Below, piece by piece: positions 48,301 through 63,100 of a stretch of DNA of 64,000 nt. The position numbers and the translations under genes are program-made. Under the pieces are notes generated by a model, which was not told the origin of the DNA, did no database searches, and saw only the letters and a list, made by a program, of their open reading frames with translations. Origin of the DNA: Lamellibrachia columna (lineage: Eukaryota > Annelida > Polychaeta > Sabellida > Siboglinidae); assembly GCA_963662155.1 (NCBI GenBank), contig OY759268.1, positions 3,207,501 through 3,271,500 of the forward strand. Direction: 5' to 3'. The stretch's first letter is position 1. The number at the start of each line of letters is the position of its first letter.

Positions 48301-51100
48301 GAAAAATCAGTGACCGGTATTGTTGCCAACCTCACCACGGACTACAAGGAAAGGAAGGAACGCAACAATTGCATCTGTCATGTGTAAATGCTGTGGACTC
48401 CATCTTTCGTCAGCAAAAGCGATGGACACCATCTCTTGAGAGTCTGTGGATTCCATTTATATTAAGTAAATTATGTGCACTCAATTTCTTTATAGTAAAA
48501 CCTATTCACCCCATCTCTCATGAGAGTAAATGCTATGGACTCCATCTGTCATAAATAAATGCCTTGTACTCCATCTGTCATTGGGTATATGAAGTGGACT
48601 CCATCGATCATGAATAAAATGTCTTGAGTAAATACTATATTCTCCATATCTCGTGACTAAATGCGGTGTATTCCATCTCTCAAGAGTAAATGCTGTGTAT
48701 ACATTCTCTAATGTGTAAATATTGTAGTTTCCATCCCTCTTGGGTAAATATTGTGATCTCCATCTCTCATTCCTAAATTCTGTTTGCTGCATCTCTCAGG
48801 AATATATGCTGTGGATACCATGTCTCTTAAATAAATGGTGTAAACTCCATCTCTCATGAGTAAATGCTATGTACTCCATATCTCAAGATTAAATTCTGTG
48901 TACACAATATCTTAGAAGTAAATGCTGCGGACTCCATCTCTTGTATGTAAATGGTGTGGACACCATATCTCGTGAGAAAGTGCTATGGACTTAACTTTTC
49001 ATGAGCTGTGGATTAGTGAAGAAGAAGAAGGGGGAACAAATATCGAATACAGGGAAAAGAAGCAGAGCACCAATTGCATCTCTCATGTGTAAATGCTGTA
49101 GATTCCATTTGTAGTGAGTAAATACTGGCCATGTCATGAGTAAATGCAGTGGATTGCATCTCTCCAGAGTAAATGCTGAGTACCCCATTTTTAAGTAATT
49201 GCAGTGGTCTTCATCTCCCGTGAGTAAATAATATATACACCATATATCATGAGTAAATGCTGTGGACTCCATCTCTCATAATTAAATCTCGTGTGCTCCA
49301 TATATAATGAGTGAATACCGTGTTCTCCATCTCCCAACATTAAATGCCGTGTACTCCATGTCTCATTAGAAAATACAGTGTTCTACATTTTTCATGAGTA
49401 AATTGTGTGGACTCCATCTCTTATGAGTACATATCTTGAACTCCATCTCTCATTGGTAAATGCAGTTTACTCCAACTGTCATGAGTATATGGTGTTGACT
49501 CCATCTTTCTAGAGTAAATGCTGCGGACTCCATCTCTTGTGAGTAAATGTTGTGAACTCAATATCTCACGCGTAACTGCTTTGGACTTCATCTCCTGTTA
49601 TTGAATACTGTGTACCCCATCTATCAAGAGTAAACGCTGTTTGTTCCTTCTCTCATAATTACATGTCGTGTATTCCTTCTCTAGTGAGTAAATGCTGTGT
49701 ACTCCGTATGTTGTGGGTTTCACCTCTTTTGATTCAATGCTGTGGAGGCCACCTCTCATGAATAAATGCTGTTGACCCCATCCCTCATGAGTCAATGTTG
49801 TGGACTTAATTTCTTATGAGATAAAACCGTGTACTCCATGTATTTTGAGTAAATGTTGTACACTCCATTTCTCATTAGTAAATTCTGTTGGTGCATCCCC
49901 ATATTTTATGAGTAAATGCTGTGAAACCCATATCTCAAGAGTAAAGACTGTGGACGCCATCTGTTCTGAGTAAATACTGTAATCTCCATATCTCATGAGT
50001 AAATGCTGTGTACTCCTTCTCTCAAGATTAAATGTTGTGTACACAATCTCTAATGTGTGTCTGGTGTGGACTCCATTTCTGATTAGCAATGGCAGTGGAC
50101 TCCAATTCTCATCAGTAAATTCTGTATAATCCATCTCTCATGAGTAATTGATGTGAAATCCATCTCTAATGAGTAAATATCATATACTCGACCTTTTTTT
50201 AGTAAATGTTGTGCACTCGGTCACTCATGAGTATATTATCTCAAGAGAAAATGCTGTGGACTCCATCTCTTGGAAGTCAATGCTATGGACTCCATATCTT
50301 ATCAGTAAGTGTGGACACCATCTCTTGAGAGTCAATGCTTTGGACTGCATCAGTCGTTAGAAAATGTTGTGGATTCCATCTCTTGGAAATCAATTCTATG
50401 GACTCCATATCTTGTCAATAAGCGTGGACCCCATCTATCATGAGTAAATGTTGTGTATACCATCTCTCATGTGTAAATGCTGTAGACTCCATCTGTTGTG
50501 AGCAAATACTGGCCATTCCAACTCTTATGATTAAATGCTGTGGACACCACCTGTCATGAGTAAACACAGTGGATTGCATTTCTCCAGAGTAAATGCTGAG
50601 TACCCCATTTTTCTGTAATTGCAGTGGACTCCATCTCTCGTGAGTAAATACTATAAACACTATCTCTCATGAGTAAATGCTGTGGACTCCATCTCTCATT
50701 ATTAAATGTCGTGTGCTCCATATATAATGAGTAAATATCGTGTTCTCCATCTCTCATTAGTAAATGCTGTTAACCCCATTTCTCATTAATAAATACCGTG
50801 TTCTCCATTTCTCAGCAGTAAATTGTGTGGACTCCATTATGAGTGCATATATTGAACTCCATCTCTCTACATCTCTCTACATCTGGTAAAAGCAGTTTAC
50901 TCCAACTGCCATGAGTAAATGTTGTGGACTCCATCTTTCTAGACTGAATGCTGCGGACTCCATCTCTTGTGTGTAAATGTAGTGGACTCCATATCTCACG
51001 AGTAACTGCTTTGGAATCCATCTCTTGACATTAAATACTGTGTAATCCATCTCTCAAGAATAAACGCTGTTTACTCCTTCTCTCATGTGTAAATGCTGTG
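45399..51100 (+). repeat. 29-bp satellite array, right block, irregular part
   Basis: Resumes in the same orientation as the left block. The proximal 3.5 kb (to about 48990) resembles the 2-kb higher-order unit of the left block, with the spacer modules at 45592, 46816 and 48286 and the GGAATTATCGCG marker near 46298. From about 49080 the variants instead match the 1,619-bp unit to the right, but with more divergence and different deletions. It is a transition zone between two higher-order types. Confidence 0.9.
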
Positions 51101-54100
51101 CATTCCATCTTCCAGATTAAATGTTGTGTACACAATCTTTACAATGTAACTGGTGTGGACCCCATTTCTGATGAGTAAATGCAGTGGATTCCGTTTCTCA
51201 TAAGTAAATGTTGTGTACTCCATCTCTTTTGAGTAATTGATGTGAAATCCATTTCTAATGTGTACATATCATATTCGCCATCTTTTATTAGTAAATGTTG
51301 GGTACTCGGTCTCTCATTAGTGTATTTTGTGGACACCATCTCTTGAGAGCCAATGCTTTGGACTGCATCAGTCGTTAGAAAAAACTGTGGACTCCATCTC
51401 TTGGAAGTCAATGCTATGGACTCCACATCTTTTCAGTAAGTGTGGAATCCATATCTGATGAGTAAATGCTGTGTTTTCAATCTCTCATGTGTAAATCCTG
51501 TAGACTCCATCTGTTGTGAATAAATCTTGGCAATTCCATCTCTTTATGAGTAAATGCTGTGGATACCACCTGTCATTAGTAAATGCAGTGGACTCTATCT
51601 CTCATCAATAACATATACACCATCTCTCATGAGTAAATACTGTGGACTTCATCTCTCATAACTAAATATCATATGCTCCATATATAATGAGTAAATATCG
51701 TTTTCTCCATTTCTCAATATAAAATGCTGTCTACTCCAACTCTCATTAGAAAATACCGTGTTCTACATTACTCATCAGGAAATTGTGTGGACTCCATCTC
51801 TGATGAGTCCATATCTTGAACTCCATCTCTCATTGGTAAATGCAGTTTACTTCAACTGTCATAAGTATATGTTGTGGACTCTATCTTTCTAGACTAAATG
51901 CTGCGGACTCTATCTCTTGTGAGTAAATGTTGTGGACTCCATATCTCACGAGTAATTGCTTTGGACTCCATCTCTTGACAATGAATTCTGTGTATTCCAT
52001 CTCTCAAGAATAAACGCGTATTCTCCTTCTCTCATAAGTACATGTCGTGTACTCCTTCTCTCATGAGTAAATGCTGTGTACTCTGTATGCTGTGGGTTTC
52101 ATCTCTTTTGTGTAAATGCTGTGGAGGCCACCTCTCATGAATAAATGCTGTTGACCCCATCCCTCACTAGTCAATGCTGTGGGCTTCATCTCTCATGAAA
52201 CCGTGTACTCCATGCATATTGAGTAAATGTTGTGTACTCCATCAATCATGAGTATATTCTGTGAAATAAATGGGAAAATATTGTCAACTCCAAATCTGGT
52301 GACAAAATACTATCTACTCCGTCTCTCATGATTAAATGCACTTGACTCTACATATCATAAATAAATGCCTTCCACTCCATATCTCATAAGTACATACAGT
52401 GTCCTCCATATCCCATGAGTATATGCTGTGTGCCCAATTAGTCAAGAGTACATTGTGTGGAGTACATTTCTCTTGGATATATGCTGTGTTTTCCATCTCT
52501 CAAAATTAAATACTCTGTACCCAATCTCAAATGAGTAAATATTATAAACTCCATCTTTCATTCGTAAATTATGTTGGTGCTTCTCTCATTAGTATATGAT
52601 GTGTACAACATATCTCATGAGAAAATGCTGTGAAACACATCTCTCAAGGTTAAAGGCTGTCGACGCCATCTCTTATGAGTAAATACTGTAATCTCCATCT
52701 CTCATGAGTAAATGATGTGTACTCCATCTCTCAAGATTAAATGTTGTGTGCACAATCTCTAATGTATAACTGGTGTGGACTCCATTTCTGATGAGTAAAT
52801 GCAGTGGATTCCGTTTCTCATCAGTAAATTTTGTGTACTCCATCTCTCATGAGTAATTGATGTGAAATACATCTCTAATGAGTAAATATCATATTCGCGA
52901 TCTTTTATTAGTAAATGTTGGGTACTCGGTCTCTCATGAGTGTATTTTGTGGACACCATCTCTTGAGAGCCAATGCTTTGGACTGCATCAGTCTTTAGAA
53001 AATGCTGTGGACTCCATCTCTTGGAAGTCAATGCTATGGACTCCATATCTTTTCAGTAAGTGTGGATTCCATATCTGATGAGTAAATGCTGTGTTTTCAA
53101 ACTCTCATTTGTAAATCCTGTGGACTCCATCTGTTGTGAGTAAATCCAGGCAATTCCATCTCTTATGAGTAAATGCTGTGGATACCACCTGTCATTAGTA
53201 AATGCAGTGGACTCTATCTCTCATCAATAACATATACACCATCTCTCATGAGTAAATACTGTGGACTTCATCTCTCATAATTAAATATCATATGCTCCAT
53301 ATATAATGAGTAAATATCGTTTTCTCCATCTCTCAATATAAAATGCTGTCTACTCCAACCCTCATTAGAAAATACCGTGTTCTACATTACTCATCAGGAA
53401 ATTGTGTGGACTCCATCTCTGATGAGTCCATATCTTGAACTCCATCTCTCATTGGTAAATGCAGTTTACTTCGACTGTCATAAGTATATGTTGTGGACTC
53501 TATCTTTCTAGACTAAATGCTGCGGACTCTATCTCTTGTGAGTAAATGTTGTGGACTCCATATCTCACGAGTAATTGCTTTGGACTCCATTTCTTGACAA
53601 TGAATACTGTGTATTCCACCTCTCAAGAATAAACGCGTGTTTTCCTTCTCTCATAAGTACATGTCGTGTACTCCTTCTCTCATGAGTAAATGCTGTGTAC
53701 TCTGTATGCTGTGGGTTTCATCTCTTTTGTGTAAATGCTGTGGAGGCCACCTCTCATGAATAAATGCTGTGGACCCTATCCCTCACTAGTCAATGTTGTG
53801 GGCTTCATCTCTCATGAAACCGTGTACTCCATGCATATTGAGTAAATGTTGTGTACTCCATCAATCATGAGTATATTCTGTGAAATAAATGGGAAAATAT
53901 TGTCAACTCCAAATCTGGTGACAAAATACTATCTACTCCGTCTCTCATGATTAAATGCACTTGACTCTACATATCATAAATAAATGCCTTCCACTCCATA
54001 TCTCATAAGTACATACAGTGTCCTCCGTATCCCATGAGTATATGCTGTGTGCCCAATTAGTCAAGAGTACATTGTGTGGAGTACATTTCTCTTGGATATA

Positions 54101-57100
54101 TGCTGTGTTTTCCATCTCTCAAAATTAAATACTCTGTACCCCATCTCAAATGAGTAAATATTATAAACTCCATCTTTCATTCGTAAATTATGTTGGTGCT
54201 TCTCTCATTAGTATATGATGTGTACAACATATCTCATGAGAAAATGCTGTGAAACACATCTCTCAAGGTTAAAGGCTGTCGACGCCATCTCTTATGAGTG
54301 AATACTGTAATCTCCATCTCTCATGAGTAAATGATGTGTACTCCATCTCTCAAGATTAAATGTTGTGTGCACAATCTCTAATGTATAACTGGTGTGGACT
54401 CCATTTCTGATGAGTAAATGCAGTGGATTCCGTTTCTCATCAGTAAATTTTGTGTACTCCATCTCTCATGAGTAATTGATGTGAAATCCATCTCTAATGA
54501 GTAAATATCATATTCGCGATCTTTTATTAGTAAATGTTGGGTACTCGGTCTCTCATGAGTGTATTTTGTGGACACCATCTCTTGAGAGCCAATGCTTTGG
54601 ACTGCATCAGTCTTTAGAAAATGCTGTGGACTCCATCTCTTGGAAGTCAATGCTATGGACTCCATATCTTTTCAGTAAGTGTGGATTCCATATCTGATGA
54701 GTAAATGCTGTGTTTTCAAACTCTCATGTGTAAATCCTGTGGACTCCATCTGTTGTGAGTAAATCCTGGCAATTCCATCTCTTATGAGTAAATGCTGTGG
54801 ATACCACCTGTCATTAGTAAATGCAGTGGACTCTATCTCTCATCAATAACATATACACCATCTCTCATGAGTAAATACTGTGGACTTCATCTCTCATAAT
54901 TAAATATCATATGCTCCATATATAATGAGTAAATATCGTTTTCTCCATCTCTCAATATAAAATGCTGTCTACTCCAACCCTCATTAGAAAATACCGTGTT
55001 CTACATTACTCATCAGGAAATTGTGTGGACTCCATCTCTGATGAGTCCATATCTTGAACTCCATCTCTCATTGGTAAATGCAGTTTACTTCGACTGTCAT
55101 AAGTATATGTTGTGGACTCTATCTTTCTAGACTAAATGCTGCGGACTCTATCTCTTGTGAGTAAATGTTGTGGACTCCATATCTCACGAGTAATTGCTTT
55201 GGACTCCATCTCTTGACAATGAATACTGTGTATTCCACCTCTCAAGAATAAACGCGTGTTTTCCTTCTCTCATAAGTACATGTCGTGTACTCCTTCTCTC
55301 ATGAGTAAATGCTGTGTACTCTGTATGCTGTGGGTTTCATCTCTTTTGTGTAAATGCTGTGGAGGCCACCTCTCATGAATAAATGCTGTGGACCCTATCC
55401 CTCACTAGTCAATGTTGTGGGCTTCATCTCTCATGAAACCGTGTATTCCATGCATATTGAGTAAATGTTGTGTACTCCATCAATCATGAGTTTATTCTGT
55501 GAAATAAATGGGAAAATATTTTCAACTCCAAATCTGGTGACAAAATACTATCTACTCCGTCTCTCATGATTAAATGCACTTGACTCTACATATCATAAAT
55601 AAATGCCTTCCACTCCATATCTCATAAGTACATACCGTGTCCTCCGTATCCCATGAGTATATGCTGTGTGCCCAATTAGTCAAGAGTACATTGTGTGGAG
55701 TACATTTCTCTTGGATATATGCTGTGTTTTCCATCTCTCAAAATTAAATACTCTGTACCCCATCTCAAATGAGTAAATATTATAAACTCCATCTTTCATT
55801 CGTAAATTATGTTGGTGCTTCTCTCATTAGTATATGATGTGTACAACATATCTCATGAGAAAATGCTGTGAAACACATCTCTCAAGGTTAAAGGCTGTCG
55901 ACGCCATCTCTTATGAGTGAATACTGTAATCTCCATCTCTCATGAGTAAATGATGTGTACTCCATCTCTCAAGATTAAATGTTGTGTGCACAATCTCTAA
56001 TGTATAACTGGTGTGGACTCCATTTCTGATGAGTAAACGCAGTGGATTCCGTTTCTCATCAGTAAATTTTGTGTACCCCATCTCTCATGAGTAATTGATG
56101 TGAAATCCATCTCTAATGAGTAAATATCATATTCGCGATCTTTTATTAGTAAATGTTGGGTACTCGGTCTCTCATGAGTGTATTTTGTGGACACCATCTC
56201 TTGAGAGCCAATGCTTTGGACTGCATCAGTCTTTAGAAAATGCTGTGGACTCCATCTCTTGGAAGTCAATGCTATGGACTCCATATCTTTTCAGTAAGTG
56301 TGGATTACATATCTGATGAGTAAATGCTGTGTTTTCAAAATCTCATGTGTAAATCCTGTGGACTCCATCTGTTGTGAGTAAATCCTGGCAATTCCATCTC
56401 TTATGAGTAAATGCTGTGGATACCACCTGTCATTAGTAAATGCAGTGGACTCTATCTCTCATCAATAACATATACACCATCTCTCATGAGTAAATACTGT
56501 GGACTTCATCTCTCATAATTAAATATCATATGCTCCATATATAATGAGTAAATATCGTTTTCTCCATCTCTCAATATAAAATGCTGTCTACTCCAACCCT
56601 CATTAGAAAATACCGTGTTCTACATTACTCATCAGGAAATTGTGTGGACTCCATCTCTGATGAGTCCATATATTGAACTCCATCTCTCATTGGTAAATGC
56701 AGTTTACTTCGACTGTCATAAGTATATGTTGTGGACTCTATCTTTCTAGACTAAATGCTGCGGACTCTATCTCTTGTGAGTAAATGTTGTGGACTCCATA
56801 TCTCACGAGTAATTGCTTTGGACTCCATCTCTTGACAATGAATACTGTGTATTCCACCTCTCAAGAATAAACGCGTGTTTTCCTTCTCTCATAAGTACAT
56901 GTCGTGTACTCCTTCTCTCATGAGTAAATGCTCTGTACTCTGTATGCTGTGGGTTTCATCTCTTTTGTGTAAATGCTGTGGAGGCCACCTCTCATGAATA
57001 AATGCTGTGGACCCTATCCCTCACTAGTCAATGGTGTGGGCTTCATCTCTCATGAAACCGTGTACTCCATGCATATTGAGTAAATGTTGTGTACTCCATC

Positions 57101-60100
57101 AATCATGAGTATATTCTGTGAAATAAATGGAAAAAATATTGTCAACTCCAAATCTGGTGACAAAATACTATCTACTCCGTCTCTCATGATTAAATGCACT
57201 TGACTCTACATATCATAAATAAATGCCTTCAACTCCATATCTCATAAGTACATACAGTGTCCTCCGTATCCCATGAGTATATGCTGTGTGCCCAATTAGT
57301 CAAGAGTACATTGTGTGGAGTACATTTCTCTTGGATATATGCTGTGTTTTCCATCTCTCAAAATTAAATACTCTGTACCCCATCTCAAATGAGTAAATAT
57401 TATAAACTCCATCTTTCATTCGTAAATTATGTTGGTGCTTCTCTCATTAGTATATGATGTGTACAACATATCTCATGAGAAAATGCTGTGAAACACATCT
57501 CTCAAGGTTAAAGGCTGTCGACGCCATCTCTTATGAGTAAATACTGTAATCTCCATCTCTCATGAGTAAATGATGTGTACTCCATCTCTCAAGATTAAAT
57601 GTTGTGTGCACAATCTCTAATGCATAACTGGTGTGGACTCCATTTCTGATGAGTAAATGCAGTGGATTCCGTTTCTCATAAGTAAATTTTGTGTACTCCA
57701 TCTCTCATGAGTAATTGATGTGAAATCCATCTCTAATGAGTAAATATCATATTCGCGATCTTTTATTAGTAAATGTTGGGTACTCGGTCTCTCATGAGTG
57801 TATTTTGTGGACACCATCTCTTGAGAGCCAATGCTTTGGACTGCATCAGTCTTTAGAAAATGCTGTGGACTCCATCTCTTGGAAGTCAATGCTATGGACT
57901 CCATATCTTTTCAGTAAGTGTGGATTCCATATCTGATGAGTAAATGCTGTGTTTTCAAACTCTCATGTGTAAATCCTGTGGACTCCATCTGTTGTGAGTA
58001 AATCCTGGCAATTCCATCTCTTATGAGTAAATCCTGGCAATTCCATCTCTTATGAGTAAATGCTGTGGATACCACCTGTCATTAGTAAATGCAGTGGACT
58101 CTATCTCTCATCAATAACATATACACCATCTCTCATGAGTAAATACTGTGGACTTCATCTCTCATAATTAAATATCATATGCTCCATATATAATGAGTAA
58201 ATATCGTTTTCTCCATCTCTCAATATAAAATGCTGTCTACTCCAACCCTCATTAGAAAATACCGTGTTCTACATTACTCATCAGGAAATTGTGTGGACTC
58301 CATCTCTGATGAGTCCATATATTGAACTCCATCTCTCATTGGTAAATGCAGTTTACTTCGACTGTCATAAGTATATGTTGTGGACTCTATCTTTCTAGAC
58401 TAAATGCTGCGGACTCTATCTCTTGTGAGTAAATGTTGTGGACTCCATATCTCACGAGTAATTGCTTTGGACTCCATCTCTTGACAATGAATACTGTGTA
58501 TTCCACCTCTCAAGAATAAACGCGTGTTTTCCTTCTCTCATAAGTACATGTCGTGTACTCCTTCTCTCATGAGTAAATGCTCTGTACTCTGTATGCTGTG
58601 GGTTTCATCTCTTTTGTGTAAATGCTGTGGAGGCCACCTCTCATGAATAAATGCTGTGGACCCTATCCCTCACTAGTCAATGGTGTGGGCTTCATCTCTC
58701 ATGAAACCGTGTACTCCATGCATATTGAGTAAATGTTGTGTACTCCATCAATCATGAGTATATTCTGTGAAATAAATGGAAAAAATATTGTCAACTCCAA
58801 ATCTGGTGACAAAATACTATCTACTCCGTCTCTCATGATTAAATGCACTTGACTCTACATATCATAAATAAATGCCTTCCACTCCATATCTCATAAGTAC
58901 ATACAGTGTCCTCCGTATCCCATGAGTATATGCTGTGTGCCCAATTAGTCAAGAGTACATTGTGTGGAGTACATTTCTCTTGGATATATGCTGTGTTTTC
59001 CATCTCTCAAAATTAAATACTATGTACCCCATCTCAAATGAGTAAATATTATAAACTCCATCTTTCATTCGTAAATTATGTTGGTGCTTCTCTCATTAGT
59101 ATATGATGTGTACAACATATCTCATGAGAAAATGCTGTGAAACACATCTCTCAAGGTTAAAGGCTGTCGACGCCATCTCTTATGAGTAAATACTGTAATC
59201 TCCATCTCTCATGAGTAAATGATGTGTACTCCATCTCTCAAGATTAAATGTTGTGTGCACAATCTCTAATGCATAACTGGTGTGGACTCCATTTCTGATG
59301 AGTAAATGCAGTGGATTCCGTTTCTCATAAGTAAATTTTGTGTACTCCATCTCTCATGAGTAATTGATGTGAAATCCATCTCTAATGAGTAAATATCATA
59401 TTCGCGATCTTTTATTAGTAAATGTTGGGTACTCGGTCTCTCATGAGTGTATTTTGTGGACACCATCTCTTGAGAGCCAATGCTTTGGACTGCATCAGTC
59501 TTTAGAAAATGCTGTGGACTCCATCTCTTGGAAGTCAATGCTATGGACTCCATATCTTTTCAGTAAGTGTGGATTCCATATCTGATGAGTAAATGCTGTG
59601 TTTTCAAACTCTCATGTGTAAATCCTGTGGACTCCATCTGTTGTGAGTAAATCCTGGCAATTCCATCTCTTATGAGTAAATGCTGTGGATACCACCTGTC
59701 ATTAGTAAATGCAGTGGACTCTATCTCTCATCAATAACATATACACCATCTCTCATGAGTAAATACTGTGGACTTCATCTCTCATAATTAAATATCATAT
59801 GCTCCATATATAATGAGTAAATATCGTTTTCTCCATCTCTCAATATAAAATGCTGTCTACTCCAACTCTCATTAGAAAATACCGTGTTCTACATTACTCA
59901 TCAGGAAATTGTGTGGACTCCATCTCTGATGAGTCCATATCTTGAACTCCATCTCTCATTGGTAAATGCAGTTTACTTCAACTGTCATAAGTATATGTTG
60001 TGGACTCTATCTTTCTAGACTAAATGCTGCGGACTCTTGTGAGTAAATGTTGTGGACTCCATATCTCACGAGTAATTGCTTTGGACTCCATCTCTTGACA

Positions 60101-63100
60101 ATGAATACTGTGTATTCCATCTCTCAAGAATAAACGCGTGTTTTCCTTCTCTCATACGTACATGTCGTGTACTCCTTCTCTCATGAGTAAATGCTGTGTA
60201 CTCTGTATGCTGTGGGTTTCATCTCTTTTGTGTAAATGCTGTGGAGGCCACCTCTCATGAATAAATGCTGTGGACCCTATCCCTCACTAGTCAATGCTGT
60301 GGGCTTCATCTCTCATGAAACCGTGTACTCCATGCATATTGAGTAAATGTTGTGTACTCCACCAATCATGAGTATATTCTGTGAAATAAATGGGAAAATA
60401 TTGTCAACTCCAAATCTGGTGACAAAATACTATCTACTCCGTCTCTCATGATTAAATGCACTTGACTCTACATATCATAAATAAATGCCTTCCACTCCAT
60501 ATCTCATAAGTACATACAGTGTCCTCCATATCCCATGAGTATATGCTGTGTGCCCAATTAGTCAAGAGTACATTGTGTGGAGTACATTTCTCAGGGATAT
60601 ATGCTGTGTTTTCCATCTCTCAAAATTAAATACTCTGTACCCCATCTCAAATGAGTAAATATTAAAAAACTCCATCTTTCATTCGTAAATTATGTTGGTG
60701 CTTCTCTCATTAGTATATGATGTGTACAACATATCTCATGAGAAAATGCTGTGAAACACATCTCTCAAGGTTAAAGGCTGTCGACGCCATCTCTTATGAG
60801 TAAATACTGTAATCTCCATCTCTCATGAGTAAATGATGTGTACTCCATCTCTCAAGATTAAATGTTGTGTGCACAATCTCTAATGTATAACTGGTGTGGA
60901 CTCCATTTCTGATGAGTAAATGCAGTGGATTCCGTTTCTCATCAGTACATTTTGTGTACTCCATCTCTCATGAGTAATTGATGTGAAATCCATCTCTAAT
61001 GAGTAAATATCATATTCGCGATCTTTTATTAGTAAATGTTGGGTACTCGGTCTCTCATGAGTGTATTTTGTGGACACAATCTCTTGAGAGCCAATGCTTT
61101 GGACTGCATTAGTCTTTAGAAAATGCTATGGACTCCATCTCTTGGAAGTCAATGCTATGGACTCCATATATTTTCAGTAAGTGTGGATTCCATATCTGAT
61201 GAGTAAATGCTGTGTTTTCAAACTCTCATGTGTAAATCCTGTGGACTCCATCTGTTGTGAGTAAATCCTGGCAATTCCATCTCTTATGAGTAAATGCTGT
61301 GGATACCACCTGTCATTAGTAAATGCAGTGGACTCTATCTCTCATCAATAACATATACACCATCTCTCATGAGTAAATACTGTGGACTTCATTTCTCATA
61401 ATTAAATATAATATGCTCCATATATAATGAGTAAATATCGTTTTCTCCATATCTCAATATAAAATGCTGTCTACTCCAACTCTCATTAGAAAATACCGTG
61501 TTCTACATTACTCATCAGGAAATTGTGTGGACTCCATCTCTGATGAGTCCATATCTTGAACTCCATCTCTCATTGGTAAATGCAGTTTACTTCAACTGTC
61601 ATAAGTATATGTTGTGGACTCTATCTTTCTAGACTAAATGCTGCGGACTCTATCTCTTGTGAGTAAATGTTGTGGACTCCATATCTCACGAGTAATTGCT
61701 TTGGACTCCATCTCTTGACAATGAATACTGTGTATTCCATCTCTCAAGAATAAACGCGTGTTTTCCTTCTCTCATAAGTACATGTCGTGTACTCCTTCTC
61801 TCATGAGTAAATGCTGTGTACTCTGTATGCTGTGGGTTTCATCTCTTTTGTGTAAATGCTGTGGAGGCCACCTCTCATGAATAAATGCTGTGGACCCTAT
61901 CCCTCACTAGTCAATGCTGTGGGCTTCATCTCTCATGAAACCGTGTACTCCATGCATATTGAGTAAATGTTGTGTACTCCATCAATCATGAGTATATTCT
62001 GTGAAATAAATGGGAAAATATTGTCAACTCCAAATCTGGTGACAAAATACTATCTACTCCGTCTCTCATGATTAAATGCACTTGACTCTACATATCATAA
62101 ATAAATTCCTTCCACTCCATATCTCATAAGTACATACAGTGTCCTCCATATCCCATGAGTATATGCTGTGTGCCCAATTAGTCAAGAGTAAATTGTGTGG
62201 AGTACATTTCTCAGGGATATATGCTGTGTTTTCCATCTCTCAAAATTAAATACTCTGTACCCCATCTCAAATGAGTAAATATTATAAACTCCATCTTTCA
62301 TTCGTAAATTATGTTGGTGCTTCTCTCATTAGTATATGATGTGTACAACATATCTCATGAGAAAATGCTGTGAAACACATCTCTCAAGGTTAAAGGCTGT
62401 CGACGCCATCTCTTATGAGTAAATACTGTAATCTCCATCTCTCATGAGTAAATGATGTGTACTCCATCTCTCAAGATTAAATGTTGTGTGCACAATCTCT
62501 AATGCATAACTGGTGTGGACTCCATTTCTGATGAGTAAATGCAGTGGATTCCGTTTCTCATCAGTAAATTTTGTGTACTCCATCTCTCATGAGTAATTGA
62601 TGTGAAATCCATCTCTAATGAATAAATATCATATTCGCGATCTTTTATTAGTAAATGTTGGGTACGCGGTCTCTCATGAGTGTATTTTGTGGACACCATC
62701 TCTTGAGAGCCAATGCTTTGGACTGCATCAGTCTTTAGAAAATGCTGTGGACTCCATCTCTTGGAAGTCAATGCTATGGACTCCATATCTTTTCAGTAAG
62801 TGTGGATTCCATATCTGATGAGTAAATGCTGTGTTTTCAAACTCTCATGTGTAAATCCTGTGGGCTCCATCTGTTGTGAGTAAATCCTGGCAATTCCATC
62901 TCTTATGAGTAAATGCTGTGGATACCACCTGTCATTAGTAAATGCAGTGGACTCTATCTCTCATCAATAACATATACACCATCTCTCATGAGTAAATACT
63001 GTGGACTTCATCTCTCATAATTAAATATCATATGCTCCATATATAATGAGTAAATATCGTTTTCTCCATATCTCAATATAAAATGCTGTCTACTCCAACT

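Noticed and set aside
51139..51426. 95-codon minus-strand frame repeated about every 1.62 kb
   Set aside because: Follows the higher-order repeat period and reads through 29-bp monomers; not a gene family.
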